A stretch of 36,399 nt of DNA from DATMMS01 sp036824145 (lineage in GTDB: Bacteria > Chloroflexota > Dormibacteria > DASZGP01): positions 1 through 36,399 of the forward strand of contig DAITAT010000013.1 in the NCBI GenBank assembly GCA_036824145.1. Reading direction: 5' to 3'. Positions 24,084-32,248 of the stretch are shown here, one piece after another (positions within the stretch are counted from its first letter, which is position 1; each line of letters begins with the position of its first letter). Below the pieces are notes generated by a model. The model was not told where the DNA came from and did not search any database. It worked only from the letters and a program-made list of their open reading frames with translations. A program made the translations under genes and the position numbers.

Positions 24084-25177
24084 TACGCGGGTACCGCCTC
24101 GAGCAGGATGTCGTCGCCGAACGGACGGCTGTTGACGAAGCGCAGCTGGAGGGCACCCGCCAGGTCGGGGAAACCCTCGCCGTCAACCGGCGTTGTGGCG
24201 CGGGCACCACCGACCAGCTTGGGCGCGACAAAGGCGTAAACATGGTCCACGGTGCCGCTGGCGACGAAGCTCCAGCCCAGCTCTCCCCCGCCCTCGACCA
24301 AAATGCTGGTCACGCCTTCGGCGGCGAGCGCCTCCAGCAGCGGGAGAATCTCGATCTGCCGCGCGCCCGCGAATGACCTGACGTCAACCCCTGACGCTCT
24401 TAGCGCCTTGCCATGGCGGCGGGCGGCGGCGCCAGTGGTGGCCACCAGGCTGCGCCCGGGCAGTTGGGGGTCAAACACGCGCGCGCCCGGGCTCACCCGG
24501 AGGCGGCCGTCGACGACCACCCGCACCGGCTGGCGGCGGAGACGCCTGCCTGACGACCTCGCCGTCAGTTCGGGGTCGTCGGCGATGATGGTGTTGGCGC
24601 CGACGGCGATGGCATCGTAGAGGCTACGAAGGAGCTGGGTCTGCCGGCGCGCCGCCGGGCCGGTCACCCAGCGCGAGTCGCCGCCCCGGGCTGCGATCTT
24701 GCCGTCCAGGCTGGTCGCATATTTGAGGGCCACGAAGGGCCGCCCCGCGCGACGCGAAAGCAGCCAGCGCCGATTCAGGCCCTCGGCCGCCCTGGCGCCA
24801 TCGCCCAGCTCAACTCGAATGCCGTGCGCCTTCAGCCATCGCAACCCTGAGCCGCTGACTCGCGGATCGGGGTCGCGCATCGCCGCCACCACCCTGGTGA
24901 CGCCAGCAGCCAGCAGCGGCTCGGTGCAGGGACCCGTGCGGCCGTGGTGGGAGCAGGGCTCGAGGGTGACGTACATGGTGGCGCCGCGGGCCAGTGGGCC
25001 GGCCTTGTTCAAAGCGGCGATCTCCGCGTGGGCGCCTCCGGCCCGGCGGTGGTAGCCCTCGCCGACCACCTTGCCATCGCGCACCAGTACCGCCCCCACC
25101 ATCGGGTTGGGGCTGGTCTGATATCGAGCCTTCTGCGCCAGGGCCAGGGCCCGGCTCATTTGCGGTGAGGTTGCCAT
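24083..25177 (-). CDS. ribD: Bifunctional pyrimidine deaminase/reductase RibD
   Basis: Deaminates and then reduces the pyrimidine intermediate of riboflavin synthesis. The N-terminal deaminase has SPNPMVGAVLV and the zinc site H50-A-E52 with C75 and C84 in PCSHHGRTGPC. The C-terminal reductase has RPFVALKYATSLDGKIA, SRWVTG and ILVEGGGELGWSFV. Length is 364 aa. I chose ATG 25177 (MATSPQMSRALALA). First gene of the rib operon, directly behind the FMN riboswitch. Confidence 0.95.
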   Translation of the reverse strand: MATSPQMSRALALAQKARYQTSPNPMVGAVLVRDGKVVGEGYHRRAGGAHAEIAALNKAGPLARGATMYVTLEPCSHHGRTGPCTEPLLAAGVTRVVAAMRDPDPRVSGSGLRWLKAHGIRVELGDGARAAEGLNRRWLLSRRAGRPFVALKYATSLDGKIAARGGDSRWVTGPAARRQTQLLRSLYDAIAVGANTIIADDPELTARSSGRRLRRQPVRVVVDGRLRVSPGARVFDPQLPGRSLVATTGAAARRHGKALRASGVDVRSFAGARQIEILPLLEALAAEGVTSILVEGGGELGWSFVASGTVDHVYAFVAPKLVGGARATTPVDGEGFPDLAGALQLRFVNSRPFGDDILLEAVPA

Positions 25178-25296
25178 CTTGTTTTCGCCTACCCGGGGCG
25201 GGCTGGGCATAAACGGCAGCCCGGGCCGTCCCGCCGGCTCTGCCGACGTCGGAGTACCCGGTTCAGGCGGTATACGCCACGGGCGCGACCACCTCC
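25178..25296 (-). promoter_or_regulatory. ribD leader / riboswitch expression platform
   Basis: Between the FMN aptamer and ribD. CGGCAG and CTGCCG can close a GC-rich hairpin followed by only TTT (near 25200-25235). It could be a weak terminator or a structure hiding the start. No clear Shine-Dalgarno site precedes ribD. Confidence 0.35.
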
Positions 25297-25428
25297 GCTC
25301 TCTCCCATCCAGACTTTGACTGTCGGCCTCGGAATCTCACCGGGTCCTGCTTTGCCAGGTGGTCTTTGAACCTGGGTCCGCTCGCGGGCTGTAACCGCCG
25401 ATCGGGGATTTCACCCTGCCCCGAGAAC
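25297..25428 (-). promoter_or_regulatory. FMN riboswitch (RFN element)
   Basis: The conserved core is present on the minus strand: TCGGGGCAGGGTGAAATCCC, then CCGATCGGCGG, AGCCCGCGAGC, GGTGAGATTCCG, and GCCGACAGTCAAAGTCTGGA followed by TGGGAGAGAG. This is the FMN-binding RFN aptamer that turns off riboflavin genes when FMN is plentiful. It directly precedes ribD-ribE-ribBA-ribH. Confidence 0.96.
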
Positions 25429-25437
25429 GCAAGTCGG

Positions 25438-25443
25438 ATTATG
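25438..25443 (-). promoter_or_regulatory. Riboflavin operon promoter -10 box
   Basis: CATAAT on the minus strand, about 10 nt before the first conserved base of the FMN aptamer. The -35 is not clear. It lies only ~30 bp after the rlmN stop. Confidence 0.45.
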
Positions 25444-25474
25444 GCACAGAATCGGGCCAAACATGACGCTGCCG

Positions 25475-26542
25475 TCAGGTTTGCTCGAGAGCCCCCTCAG
25501 CCTCGGCGCGGAGCTGTCCGCAAGCAGCGTCGATGCTGCGCCCGCGGGTGTCGCGAACGGTGCATTCGATGCCGTGGCTCTTGACCTTGTTGCGGAAGGC
25601 TTCGATCTGGGCCCGCGGCGAGGCCCGGTAGGGGTCCCCGGGAATGGCGTTGTAGGGGATCAGGTTGACGTGGGCGAGGTGCCCATGGAGGAGCCTGCCG
25701 AGGCTGTCGCCCAGCTCCAGGCCGTCGTTGACGCCGCCGAGCATGACGTACTCGTAGGACACCCGGCGGCCGGTCTTGGCAGCGTACGTGTCGGCGGCGC
25801 GGACCACGGCGCCGATCTTCCAGCGGCGGTTCAGAGGGACCAGTTGATCGCGAAGATCGTCGTTTGGCGAATGCAGCGAGACGGCCAGGTTCACCCCCAG
25901 GCCGCTGCTCGCCAGGGTGTCGATCCCCGGCACCGCCCCGGAAGTGGACACCGTCACCCGCCGAACGCCCAGCCCGAGCCCGTCAGGGTCGCAGAACCGC
26001 CGTAGAGACGCCATCGTGGCGTCGACGTTGTGGAGAGGCTCACCCATGCCCATATAGACCAGGTGGGTAACCCGCCGGCCGCTCCCGGCTTCGCCCCGGC
26101 TCACCGCCAGCACCTGGTCGATGACCTCGGCGGCCTCCATGTTGCGATTCAGGCCGGCCAGGCCGGTGGCGCAGAAGGGGCAGCGCACAGCGCAGCCGAC
26201 CTGGGTCGACAGGCAAACCGTCGTCCGCTCGGAGCTCGAGCCCTTTCGCGGATAGTGCATCGAGACCGACTCCAACAGCTCTTTGTCGCCGAGCTGGAAG
26301 AGGTACTTGACGGTCTTGCCAGAGTCAGCCTTGACCTCGTGGGCGAGGGTCACGGTGCTGAACAAGAACTCCGCCGCCAGGTCGTCGCGAAGGCCCTCGG
26401 GCAGGTTGGTCATGGCCGCGAACGACTCGGCGCCGCTGCGATAGAACCAGCGCAACAGCTGGGCGGCGCGATAGCGGGTGTGTCCCCGGGAGGCCACCCA
26501 GGCGCGGACTTCGTCCGGGGTCATCGCCGCGAACGCCCTCAC
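25475..26542 (-). CDS. rlmN: Dual-specificity 23S rRNA/tRNA methyltransferase RlmN
   Basis: Radical-SAM enzyme methylating C2 of A2503 in 23S rRNA and A37 in some tRNAs. The iron-sulfur cluster motif C-x3-C-x2-C is C117, C121, C124 (CAVRCPFC). The methyl-carrying cysteine is C341 in IDAACGQL. MGMGEPLHN, VNLAVSLHSPND and the N-terminal FRxxQ-like YRAAQLLRWFY are typical. Length is 355 aa. GTG 26542 is the listed start; ATG 26524, with GAGGG upstream, is equally plausible. Confidence 0.95.
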   Translation of the reverse strand: MRAFAAMTPDEVRAWVASRGHTRYRAAQLLRWFYRSGAESFAAMTNLPEGLRDDLAAEFLFSTVTLAHEVKADSGKTVKYLFQLGDKELLESVSMHYPRKGSSSERTTVCLSTQVGCAVRCPFCATGLAGLNRNMEAAEVIDQVLAVSRGEAGSGRRVTHLVYMGMGEPLHNVDATMASLRRFCDPDGLGLGVRRVTVSTSGAVPGIDTLASSGLGVNLAVSLHSPNDDLRDQLVPLNRRWKIGAVVRAADTYAAKTGRRVSYEYVMLGGVNDGLELGDSLGRLLHGHLAHVNLIPYNAIPGDPYRASPRAQIEAFRNKVKSHGIECTVRDTRGRSIDAACGQLRAEAEGALEQT

Positions 26543-26568
26543 CTCGCTGGGTGCCGTGGCGGCGGAGA

Positions 26569-27273
26569 TCAGTCCCTGCGCCCGAAGACCTGGAGGGCCC
26601 AGAAGCCGACCTGGAGGGCGGACACGGCGATCGCCGCGACGTAAGTCAGTGCCGCGGCCGTCAGGACCTTGCGGGTGCCGTCGACGTCCTCGCTGTTGAC
26701 GATGCCGTTCTCACGCAAGAGGCCCATCGCCCGCCGGCTGGCGTCGAACTCTACCGGGAAGGTGACAACGTGGAAGACCAGGATCATGGCAAACAGGCCG
26801 AGCCCGACGAGGGCGATATCGAAGCCAAGGTTGACGGCTCGGAAGCCCATCAGGATTAGGCCCAGGATGATGATCATCGGCCCCGCCTGGCTGCCGATGT
26901 TGGCGGCCGGCAGGACGGCGCTGCGAGCCTTCATGGGCAGGTAGCCGCGCGCGTCCTGGACCGCGTGACCGACCTCGTGGGCAACGATCCCCTCAGAGGC
27001 GACCGAGGCGTTGTATGCCACCCCCGGCGAGAGGTTGAGCACCTTGGCGGCCGGATCGTAGTTGTCGCTGAGCTCGCCCTCGATGATCGCGATGCCGATG
27101 TGCTGCAGCCCCTGCGAATCCAGGATCTGCCGGGCCACCTGGTGGCCGGTCAGGCCGGTCGCGTTGCGCACCCCGGACCAGCGTCGGTATGTGCTCCTTA
27201 CGTGGGCGCTGGCGGCGCCCAGGATCACGGCGGTGACGAGGAAGAGCAACAGGTAGCCAGGACTGAAGAACAT
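26569..27273 (-). CDS. YugP-type membrane zinc metallopeptidase
   Basis: Zn_peptidase_2 family. The zinc motif is AHEVGHAVQDA (H99, E100, H103). There is an N-terminal membrane helix (7-24), two close membrane segments at ~123-142 and ~152-174 with EFDASRRA after them, and a last one near 205-225. Length 234 aa matches the family. Substrate unknown; family members are thought to act in membrane protein quality control. It starts at ATG 27273 with GGAGG 13 nt upstream. It is probably transcribed from the region at 27274-27349. Confidence 0.9.
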   Translation of the reverse strand: MFFSPGYLLLFLVTAVILGAASAHVRSTYRRWSGVRNATGLTGHQVARQILDSQGLQHIGIAIIEGELSDNYDPAAKVLNLSPGVAYNASVASEGIVAHEVGHAVQDARGYLPMKARSAVLPAANIGSQAGPMIIILGLILMGFRAVNLGFDIALVGLGLFAMILVFHVVTFPVEFDASRRAMGLLRENGIVNSEDVDGTRKVLTAAALTYVAAIAVSALQVGFWALQVFGRRD

Positions 27274-27349
27274 CTTGTTCTGGGGACCTCCGGGCCCGGT
27301 TTGGACTGCGATTCACAGTCTACCCAGCCCCAAGTTCAGCAAACCCCGG

Positions 27350-27386
27350 TTGGAGCGCTGTTGGAGCGCTGTTGGAGCGCTGTTGG
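27350..27386. repeat. 11-bp tandem repeat, three copies
   Basis: TTGGAGCGCTG repeats three times without change (27350-27360, 27361-27371, 27372-27382), then a partial TTGG. Each unit contains the 6-bp palindrome AGCGCT. It begins where the acyltransferase gene stops and lies about 75 bp upstream of the yugP-like gene. Confidence 0.85.
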
Positions 27387-27908
27387 TCAGGCCTCGTCGT
27401 AAAGCTTCCGTACCACCCTGGCGGGGTTGCCTGCGACGACCACCCCGGCGGGCACGTCGGTGGTGACAACCGCGCCAAACCCGACCACCGAGTCGTCGCC
27501 GATCGTCACCCCCTTGAGAACGGTGGCGCGTCCCGCGACCCAGACGTTGTGGCCGATCACCACCGGACGGCTCTTCACCACCGACCCCTGCTGGCGCCGG
27601 TCGACCTCGACCGAGTGGTAGTCGGTATCAACGATGATGCAGGAGGCCAAGATGCAGTCGTCGCCGACCGTCACGCTGGCGGACGACTGGATGTCGCAGC
27701 CATTGAGGCGAACGTTGTCGCCGATATCGATCACGGCAGCGGCGTTCAGGGTGGTCAAGAAGTTGGGCTCGGCGCGGGCCCAGGCGTTGGCGCCGGCGCC
27801 GATGCGGATCCTCCCCGTCCCGCGAAGATGGAGGTGGCCGTTGCTAATGAGGCCTGGCCCGATCGCCCGACGCCCTCCTCTACCGGCCGTCACCGACAGT
27901 CGCACCAA
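27387..27908 (-). CDS. Left-handed beta-helix (hexapeptide) O-acyltransferase
   Basis: Maa/WbbJ-like acyltransferase of ~173 aa that would transfer an acyl (usually acetyl) group from CoA to a sugar or similar acceptor. Hexapeptide repeats run through most of it (VIDIGDNVRLNGC, SVTVGDDCILASCIIV, VVIGHNVWVAGRATVL, VTIGDDSVVGFGAVV). The catalytic His is in DTDYHSV and the CoA-side ending VPAGVVVAGNPARVVRKL is complete. The start is uncertain: TTG 27908 or GTG 27905. The open frame continues upstream but overlaps the thioesterase gene. Third gene of a ThDP enzyme-thioesterase-acyltransferase operon. Confidence 0.82.
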   Translation of the reverse strand: MVRLSVTAGRGGRRAIGPGLISNGHLHLRGTGRIRIGAGANAWARAEPNFLTTLNAAAVIDIGDNVRLNGCDIQSSASVTVGDDCILASCIIVDTDYHSVEVDRRQQGSVVKSRPVVIGHNVWVAGRATVLKGVTIGDDSVVGFGAVVTTDVPAGVVVAGNPARVVRKLYDEA

Positions 27909-27955
27909 CCCGCTGATGAGGCGAACGCCGGCGCGGATCGGCGGCGAGAGCTCGG

Positions 27956-28339
27956 CTAGCCGGTCGATTGCTTCAGGAAGGAATCGGAGTCGATGATCAC
28001 GCGCACGTGCTCGCCCTCCCCCACCAGCTTGTCGCCCTCGTGCGCTTCGACCCGGAATTTGAGCTTGCGGCCATCGACATCGTCCAGGCGAGCCATCGCC
28101 ACCACCTCGGCGCCAATCGGGGTTGGCGCCAGGTGGCGGATGTTGACGATGTAGCCGACCGTGGTCTGCCCCTCGGGAAGGTGCGCCTGGGCGCACAGCG
28201 TGGCGGCGCCTTCCATCATCGCGATCATCGCCGGCGTGGCGAGCACTCCGATGGTGCCGCTGCCCAGGTGGCGGGCACTCATGTCCGGCCGTACCTCGCG
28301 CTTGAGCTCGTAGGTCAACCCGGTCGTCAGCTCGCTCAT
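27956..28339 (-). CDS. FlK-like hot-dog thioesterase
   Basis: 127-aa hot-dog-fold protein resembling fluoroacetyl-CoA thioesterase FlK. Three residues fall at the FlK catalytic spacing: T35 and E43 in ATPAMIAMMEGAA and H69 in NIRHLAPTPIG (intervals 8 and 26, as in FlK T42/E50/H76). FlK relatives are widespread in bacteria with no fluoroacetate; they hydrolyse small acyl-CoAs of unknown identity. ATG 28339 overlaps the stop of the ThDP enzyme (ATGA). Confidence 0.85.
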   Translation of the reverse strand: MSELTTGLTYELKREVRPDMSARHLGSGTIGVLATPAMIAMMEGAATLCAQAHLPEGQTTVGYIVNIRHLAPTPIGAEVVAMARLDDVDGRKLKFRVEAHEGDKLVGEGEHVRVIIDSDSFLKQSTG

Positions 28340-30039
28340 GCCAGGTTGGTGCTCCGGGGATAGGCGACGGTGGGATCGCAGGCGACGTTGACGAGCGCCG
28401 GCAGCCCCGAATCGAAAGCCCGTTTCAGCGCCGGCCCGATCTCCGCCGCGCCGGTGACGTACTCGCCGTGACCGCCCAATGCCTCAACCACCTTGTCATA
28501 CCGGGCGTTCGGGTTGAGGTCGGCCGCCACCGACCAACCGAACATCATCTCCATGGGGTGCTTCTCGAGCCCCCAGGCGTTGTTGTTGCCCATCACCGCG
28601 ACCACGGGAAGCCGGTGCCGGACCATGGTGTCGAACTCCATCGCCGAGAAGCCGAAGGCCCCGTCGCCGACCAGCAGCACCACCTGCTTGTGGGGGCGGG
28701 CCAGGCGGGCCGCGATCGCCGAGGGCGCCCCCATGCCGAGGCCACCGAAGGGACCGGGGTCGATGAAGCTGCCCGGCTCGTAGGTCGGGATCAGCTTGCC
28801 CGCGTAGCTGACGAAGTCGCCGCCGTCGCCGATGACGACGGCGTCCCGGTCGAGCACCTTGAGGAGCTCTCCGTACAGGCGCATCGGGTGAATCGGGTCG
28901 GCACCGGATTCGAGCAGCGCCCGATCCTTGGCCGCCGACGCCTCTTCCTGGTCCCGCAGCTCCTGCAGTCGCTGAGCGCGGGAGGCCGCCCCCCCGCCGT
29001 CCACATTCTCGGCCAGCAACTCCAGGGCGCGACCGATGTTGCCGGCGATGCCGACGTCGGCGGCGCGGTTGTGGGTCAGGTCGCTCTCGAGGGCGTCGAT
29101 GCGGATCAGCTTGTACTTGTCCGAGTGCAGCGGCGGCTGGCCGAAGTTGAGGCGGAAGTCGAGAGGCGTTCCGATCAGGATCAAGAGATCGGCATTGCCC
29201 AGCGCGGCGCTTCGAGTCCGAGAGAAGGCATTGGGATGATCGGCCGGTAATGTCCCCCGCCCCAGGCCATTCATGTAGACCGGCAGGCCGGCCGTCTCGG
29301 CCAGGCGGCGCAGGCCGACCTCGCCGTGGTGCCAGTAGGCACCGGTGCCGGAGATGACCACCGGTCGCTGGGCCTGGTTGATGAGCTCGGCAGCACGCCG
29401 GATCAGGTCGCTGTCGGGATCGGCCAAGGCCTCCGGCGCCTGTGGCCACTCCACCTGTGCCTCCTCGAGCGTCGTCAGCAGCACGTCCATGGGCACGTCC
29501 ATGAAGGTCGCCCCGGGGGCGCCCGCCAGCGATTCGTACCAGAGGTCGTGGGCGGCAATGTGCACCCGGTCGCCGTCGTGCACGGTAATCGCCTTCTTGG
29601 CCACAGTCGCCATCACCGGGACCTGCTCGTACTCCTGGAGGCTACCTTGGCCCCAGCGAAAATCGGGAGCGCGGCCGCCGATCACCATCATCGGGCTGCG
29701 ATTGAAGGTGGCCGCAGCCAGCCCGGTGGTGGCGTTGGTGACCCCCGGCCCGGCGGTGACCGCGGCGACCCCCGGAGTCCGCGTCAGCTTGGCCCAGGCC
29801 TCCGCGGCGTGCACGGCCGCCTCCTCGTGACGATGATCAATGACACGCATGCCGTTGGCGACGCAGCCGTCGAAGAGCGGGAAGAGGTGCCCGCCACTGA
29901 GGGTGAAGAGGTGGTCGGTACCCAGGCGCTGCAGGGCATCGGCCAGCAGCCGTCCGGAGTTGTAGGGGAATCGCTCGTCGGCCGCGCGCCGCTCGCGCAG
30001 GGCCGCCGGGTCGAGTGCGTAGGCGGGACCGTCAGCCAA
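28336..30039 (-). CDS. Thiamine-diphosphate enzyme, acetolactate synthase / 2-hydroxyacyl-CoA lyase-like
   Basis: 567 aa with the three-domain layout of the acetolactate synthase superfamily. The N-terminal pyrimidine-binding domain has DHRHEEAAVHAAEAWAK with the activating Glu (E72) and TAGPGVTNATTGLA. The central Rossmann-like domain is at ~195-345. The C-terminal ThDP domain has GGLGMGAPSAIAA and the metal/cofactor motif GDGAFGFSAMEFDT (458-471) ending in NNN (485-487). The sequence looks closer to 2-hydroxyacyl-CoA lyase/oxalyl-CoA decarboxylase than to biosynthetic IlvB, and no IlvN subunit is nearby. TTG start at 30039 with AGGAGA upstream. Substrate unknown; the thioesterase and acyltransferase partners hint at acyl-CoA chemistry. 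Confidence 0.88.
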   Translation of the reverse strand: MADGPAYALDPAALRERRAADERFPYNSGRLLADALQRLGTDHLFTLSGGHLFPLFDGCVANGMRVIDHRHEEAAVHAAEAWAKLTRTPGVAAVTAGPGVTNATTGLAAATFNRSPMMVIGGRAPDFRWGQGSLQEYEQVPVMATVAKKAITVHDGDRVHIAAHDLWYESLAGAPGATFMDVPMDVLLTTLEEAQVEWPQAPEALADPDSDLIRRAAELINQAQRPVVISGTGAYWHHGEVGLRRLAETAGLPVYMNGLGRGTLPADHPNAFSRTRSAALGNADLLILIGTPLDFRLNFGQPPLHSDKYKLIRIDALESDLTHNRAADVGIAGNIGRALELLAENVDGGGAASRAQRLQELRDQEEASAAKDRALLESGADPIHPMRLYGELLKVLDRDAVVIGDGGDFVSYAGKLIPTYEPGSFIDPGPFGGLGMGAPSAIAARLARPHKQVVLLVGDGAFGFSAMEFDTMVRHRLPVVAVMGNNNAWGLEKHPMEMMFGWSVAADLNPNARYDKVVEALGGHGEYVTGAAEIGPALKRAFDSGLPALVNVACDPTVAYPRSTNLA

Positions 30040-30081
30040 CGTGACTCTCCTTGGTGCGCCGCGGGCGCAGCCGCGAAAATT

Positions 30082-30168
30082 TGGTGCCGAGGAAGGGACT
30101 TGAACCCATACGGCCTTGCGGCCACCAGCCCCTCAAGCTGGCGTGTCTACCTATTTCACCACCTCGGC
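30082..30168 (-). tRNA. tRNA-Leu (anticodon GAG), CCA encoded
   Basis: Acceptor GCCGAGG (5') pairs with CCTCGGC (3'), followed by discriminator A and an encoded CCA. The anticodon arm is CCAGC-TTGAGGG-GCTGG with GAG, reading CUC/CUU. The long variable arm GTGGCCGCAAGGCCGT is class II, as expected for Leu. T arm GGGTTCAAGTCCC. Confidence 0.97.
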
Positions 30169-30208
30169 TCGAGGACGCTGCGACAACGCCACCGGGCGGC
30201 CGAAGCGC

Positions 30209-30216
30209 CACCGATT
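30209..30216 (-). promoter_or_regulatory. Possible tRNA-Leu promoter -10
   Basis: On the minus strand GTTAGAATCGG overlaps the histidine kinase stop codon, ~45 nt before the mature tRNA. The same 11 bases precede the orphan RNA at 33641. The -35 is weak. Confidence 0.35.
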
Positions 30217-31515
30217 CTAACCTGCGAGCTCCTCGCCAGACACCCACTCCGAACTCAGCGGCAGTTCTACCAGTAACTCCGCCCCCTGGCCCTCGACGCT
30301 GCGCACCGAGATGACGCCGCCATGCGCCTCGACGACCCACTGGGCGATCGCCAGGCCGAGCCCGCTGCCTTCGCGCTGGCGCTCGGACTCGCCGCGGTAG
30401 AAGCGGTCGAAGATCCGTGGCAGCTCGGCCGCCGCGATTCCCGGGCCTCGGTCGCGGATGGAGACCATGAGCCGGCCCGCGGCAGCGTCGGCCCGGAACT
30501 GGACAGCGGTCCTGGCAGGCGCGAACTTGGTGGCGTTGTCGATCAGGATGCTGAAAAGCTGGCGCAGCCGCACCGAGTCGCCGTCGATCACACCTGCCGC
30601 CGCCAGTGTCGGTTCCAGGGTCACGCCGCGGGCCTCGGCCTGAATCTGACCACTCCTGGTCACGATATCGAGCAGGGATTCGACGTCCACAGGCTCATGG
30701 CGCACCTCCGCCCGCGCGTCGGCCTCCCCGAGGACCCCCAGGTCGCCGACCAGGCCGCCGAGCTGGATGCTCTCAGCCACGATGTCCTGAGCCAGCTCGC
30801 GGACGCGCGCGTCGGTGGGGTTCTTTTGACGCAGGATGGCCTCGGCAGCGGTGCGGATCACAGTGACCGGTGTCCGCAGCTCGTGGGAGGCGTCGCTGAC
30901 GAACTGCTTCTGCTGCAACAGGCTCTCGCGGATCGGCCGCAGGGTCCGGCCCGCCAGCCACAAGCCGGCGAAAAACGCCACCAGCAGCGCTGTCACCGAG
31001 GCCGCCAGCAGCAGGGTGATGAGCCCGGTCACGGCGTCGGATACGGTCCGCATCGAACGCGCCACCTGGATCACACCCACCACAGACGACGCCGAGCCGC
31101 TTGAAGCCCCTCGGTTGTAGATGGGCTGGCTGTAGACGACGAAGGCGTTCCGGCCGCTCCCCACCGTGGTCAGCCCGGCGCGGCCCGCCATCGCCTGGTC
31201 CATGGCGCTGCGGTTGGGCAGCACCGAACCGGCGACCAGGTTGGCCGACACGGTGCCACTGGTGGTGGTGGCGAAGAGCGAGACATCGGCCCAGCCCGGA
31301 TCGCCGGCCAGCTGGTTCCTGTCGAAGTAGGTGCTGCCGCCTACGTCGACGATCGCCGCCGACGCCTGCGAGGCCTTCCTCTGCAGGTCGTCGGCGAGGT
31401 TGGCCTGCAACCCCTGGTTCATGATCGAGAGCACGCCCACGTCGAAAACGATCAGGAGCAGCGCCAGCAGCGACACGTACCAGGCGGTCAGGCGCAACCG
31501 CGCCCTCTCGAACAT
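30217..31515 (-). CDS. Membrane sensor histidine kinase
   Basis: 432-aa two-component kinase. TM helices at ~11-31 and ~162-188 bracket a ~130-residue extracytoplasmic sensor. Then comes a short linker (LAGRTLRPIRESLLQQKQ), the phospho-accepting H211 in FVSDASHELRTPVTVI, and the ATPase domain with N-box ILIDNATKFAP, G1 DRGPGIAAAEL, F-box IFDRFYRGESER and G2 GSGLGLAIAQ. I chose ATG 31515, which has GAGG nine bases upstream; the frame is open 51 codons further but without homology. It follows the response regulator by 46 bp and probably senses envelope state, given the upstream htrA gene (inference). Confidence 0.93.
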   Translation of the reverse strand: MFERARLRLTAWYVSLLALLLIVFDVGVLSIMNQGLQANLADDLQRKASQASAAIVDVGGSTYFDRNQLAGDPGWADVSLFATTTSGTVSANLVAGSVLPNRSAMDQAMAGRAGLTTVGSGRNAFVVYSQPIYNRGASSGSASSVVGVIQVARSMRTVSDAVTGLITLLLAASVTALLVAFFAGLWLAGRTLRPIRESLLQQKQFVSDASHELRTPVTVIRTAAEAILRQKNPTDARVRELAQDIVAESIQLGGLVGDLGVLGEADARAEVRHEPVDVESLLDIVTRSGQIQAEARGVTLEPTLAAAGVIDGDSVRLRQLFSILIDNATKFAPARTAVQFRADAAAGRLMVSIRDRGPGIAAAELPRIFDRFYRGESERQREGSGLGLAIAQWVVEAHGGVISVRSVEGQGAELLVELPLSSEWVSGEELAG

Positions 31516-31561
31516 CGCGGCTCGCCTCACCGCGCCCCACCCGGCCCCGCGGCCGGAGCGG

Positions 31562-32239
31562 TCATCCCGCTGCGACCAGGCGGTAGCCCACGCCGTGGAC
31601 GGTCTGGATGGGCGCCCCGCCGTCTTTGGCTTCGAGCTTCTTGCGCAGGTAGGAGACGTAGACCGCAACCCGGTTGGTGAGGCCGTCGAAGTCGTAGCTC
31701 CAGACGTGGTCGGCGATCTGCTGGCCGCTGAGGACCTGGTTGGGATGGCGCATGAAGTACTCGAGCAACGCGAATTCCTTGGGCGTGAGGTCGATGCGCT
31801 TCTCGCCGCGGCGGACCTCGCGGGTCTTGAGGTCCAGGCTCAGCTCCCCCACGACCAGGCGATTGCCGACGCTGGAAGGCGATTCGCGGCGGGACAGCGC
31901 CCGGATGCGGGCCAGCAGCTCGGCAAAGGCGAAGGGCTTGCTCAGGTAGTCGTCGGCGCCGGCGTCAAGCCCGGCCACCCGGTCCTCCACCGAGGTTCGC
32001 GCGGTCAGCATCAGGATCGGCGTCTGGATGCGTTTGGCCCGGATCTCGCGGCAGACCTCGAGGCCGTCCATCCGCGGCAGCATCACGTCCAGGATGATCA
32101 GGTCGTAGTCGCCGGAGCGAACGAACTCCATCGCCTCTTCGCCGTCGAAGGCCAGGTCGACGGCATGGTTCTCGTCCTGTAGCAGGCCCTGCAGCAAACG
32201 AGCCAGCTTGCGTTCGTCTTCGACGATGAGGAGGCGCAC
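31562..32239 (-). CDS. OmpR/PhoB-family response regulator
   Basis: 225 aa. The receiver domain has the acidic pocket E7/D8, phospho-acceptor D51 (LIILDVMLPRMDG), T79 and K101 (LSKPF). The C-terminal winged helix has LTPKEFALLEYFMRHPNQVLS, the recognition helix region TNRVAVYVSYLRKKLE and the terminal IQTVHGVGYRL. GTG start at 32239, with GAGG upstream, 9 bp after the htrA stop. It is paired with the kinase downstream and is likely to regulate htrA and itself. Confidence 0.94.
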   Translation of the reverse strand: MRLLIVEDERKLARLLQGLLQDENHAVDLAFDGEEAMEFVRSGDYDLIILDVMLPRMDGLEVCREIRAKRIQTPILMLTARTSVEDRVAGLDAGADDYLSKPFAFAELLARIRALSRRESPSSVGNRLVVGELSLDLKTREVRRGEKRIDLTPKEFALLEYFMRHPNQVLSGQQIADHVWSYDFDGLTNRVAVYVSYLRKKLEAKDGGAPIQTVHGVGYRLVAAG

Positions 32240-32248
32240 GCACAGACC

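Noticed and set aside
27909..28196. Longer acyltransferase N-terminus
   Set aside because: Overlaps the thioesterase gene in another frame; Arg/Gly-rich shadow composition.
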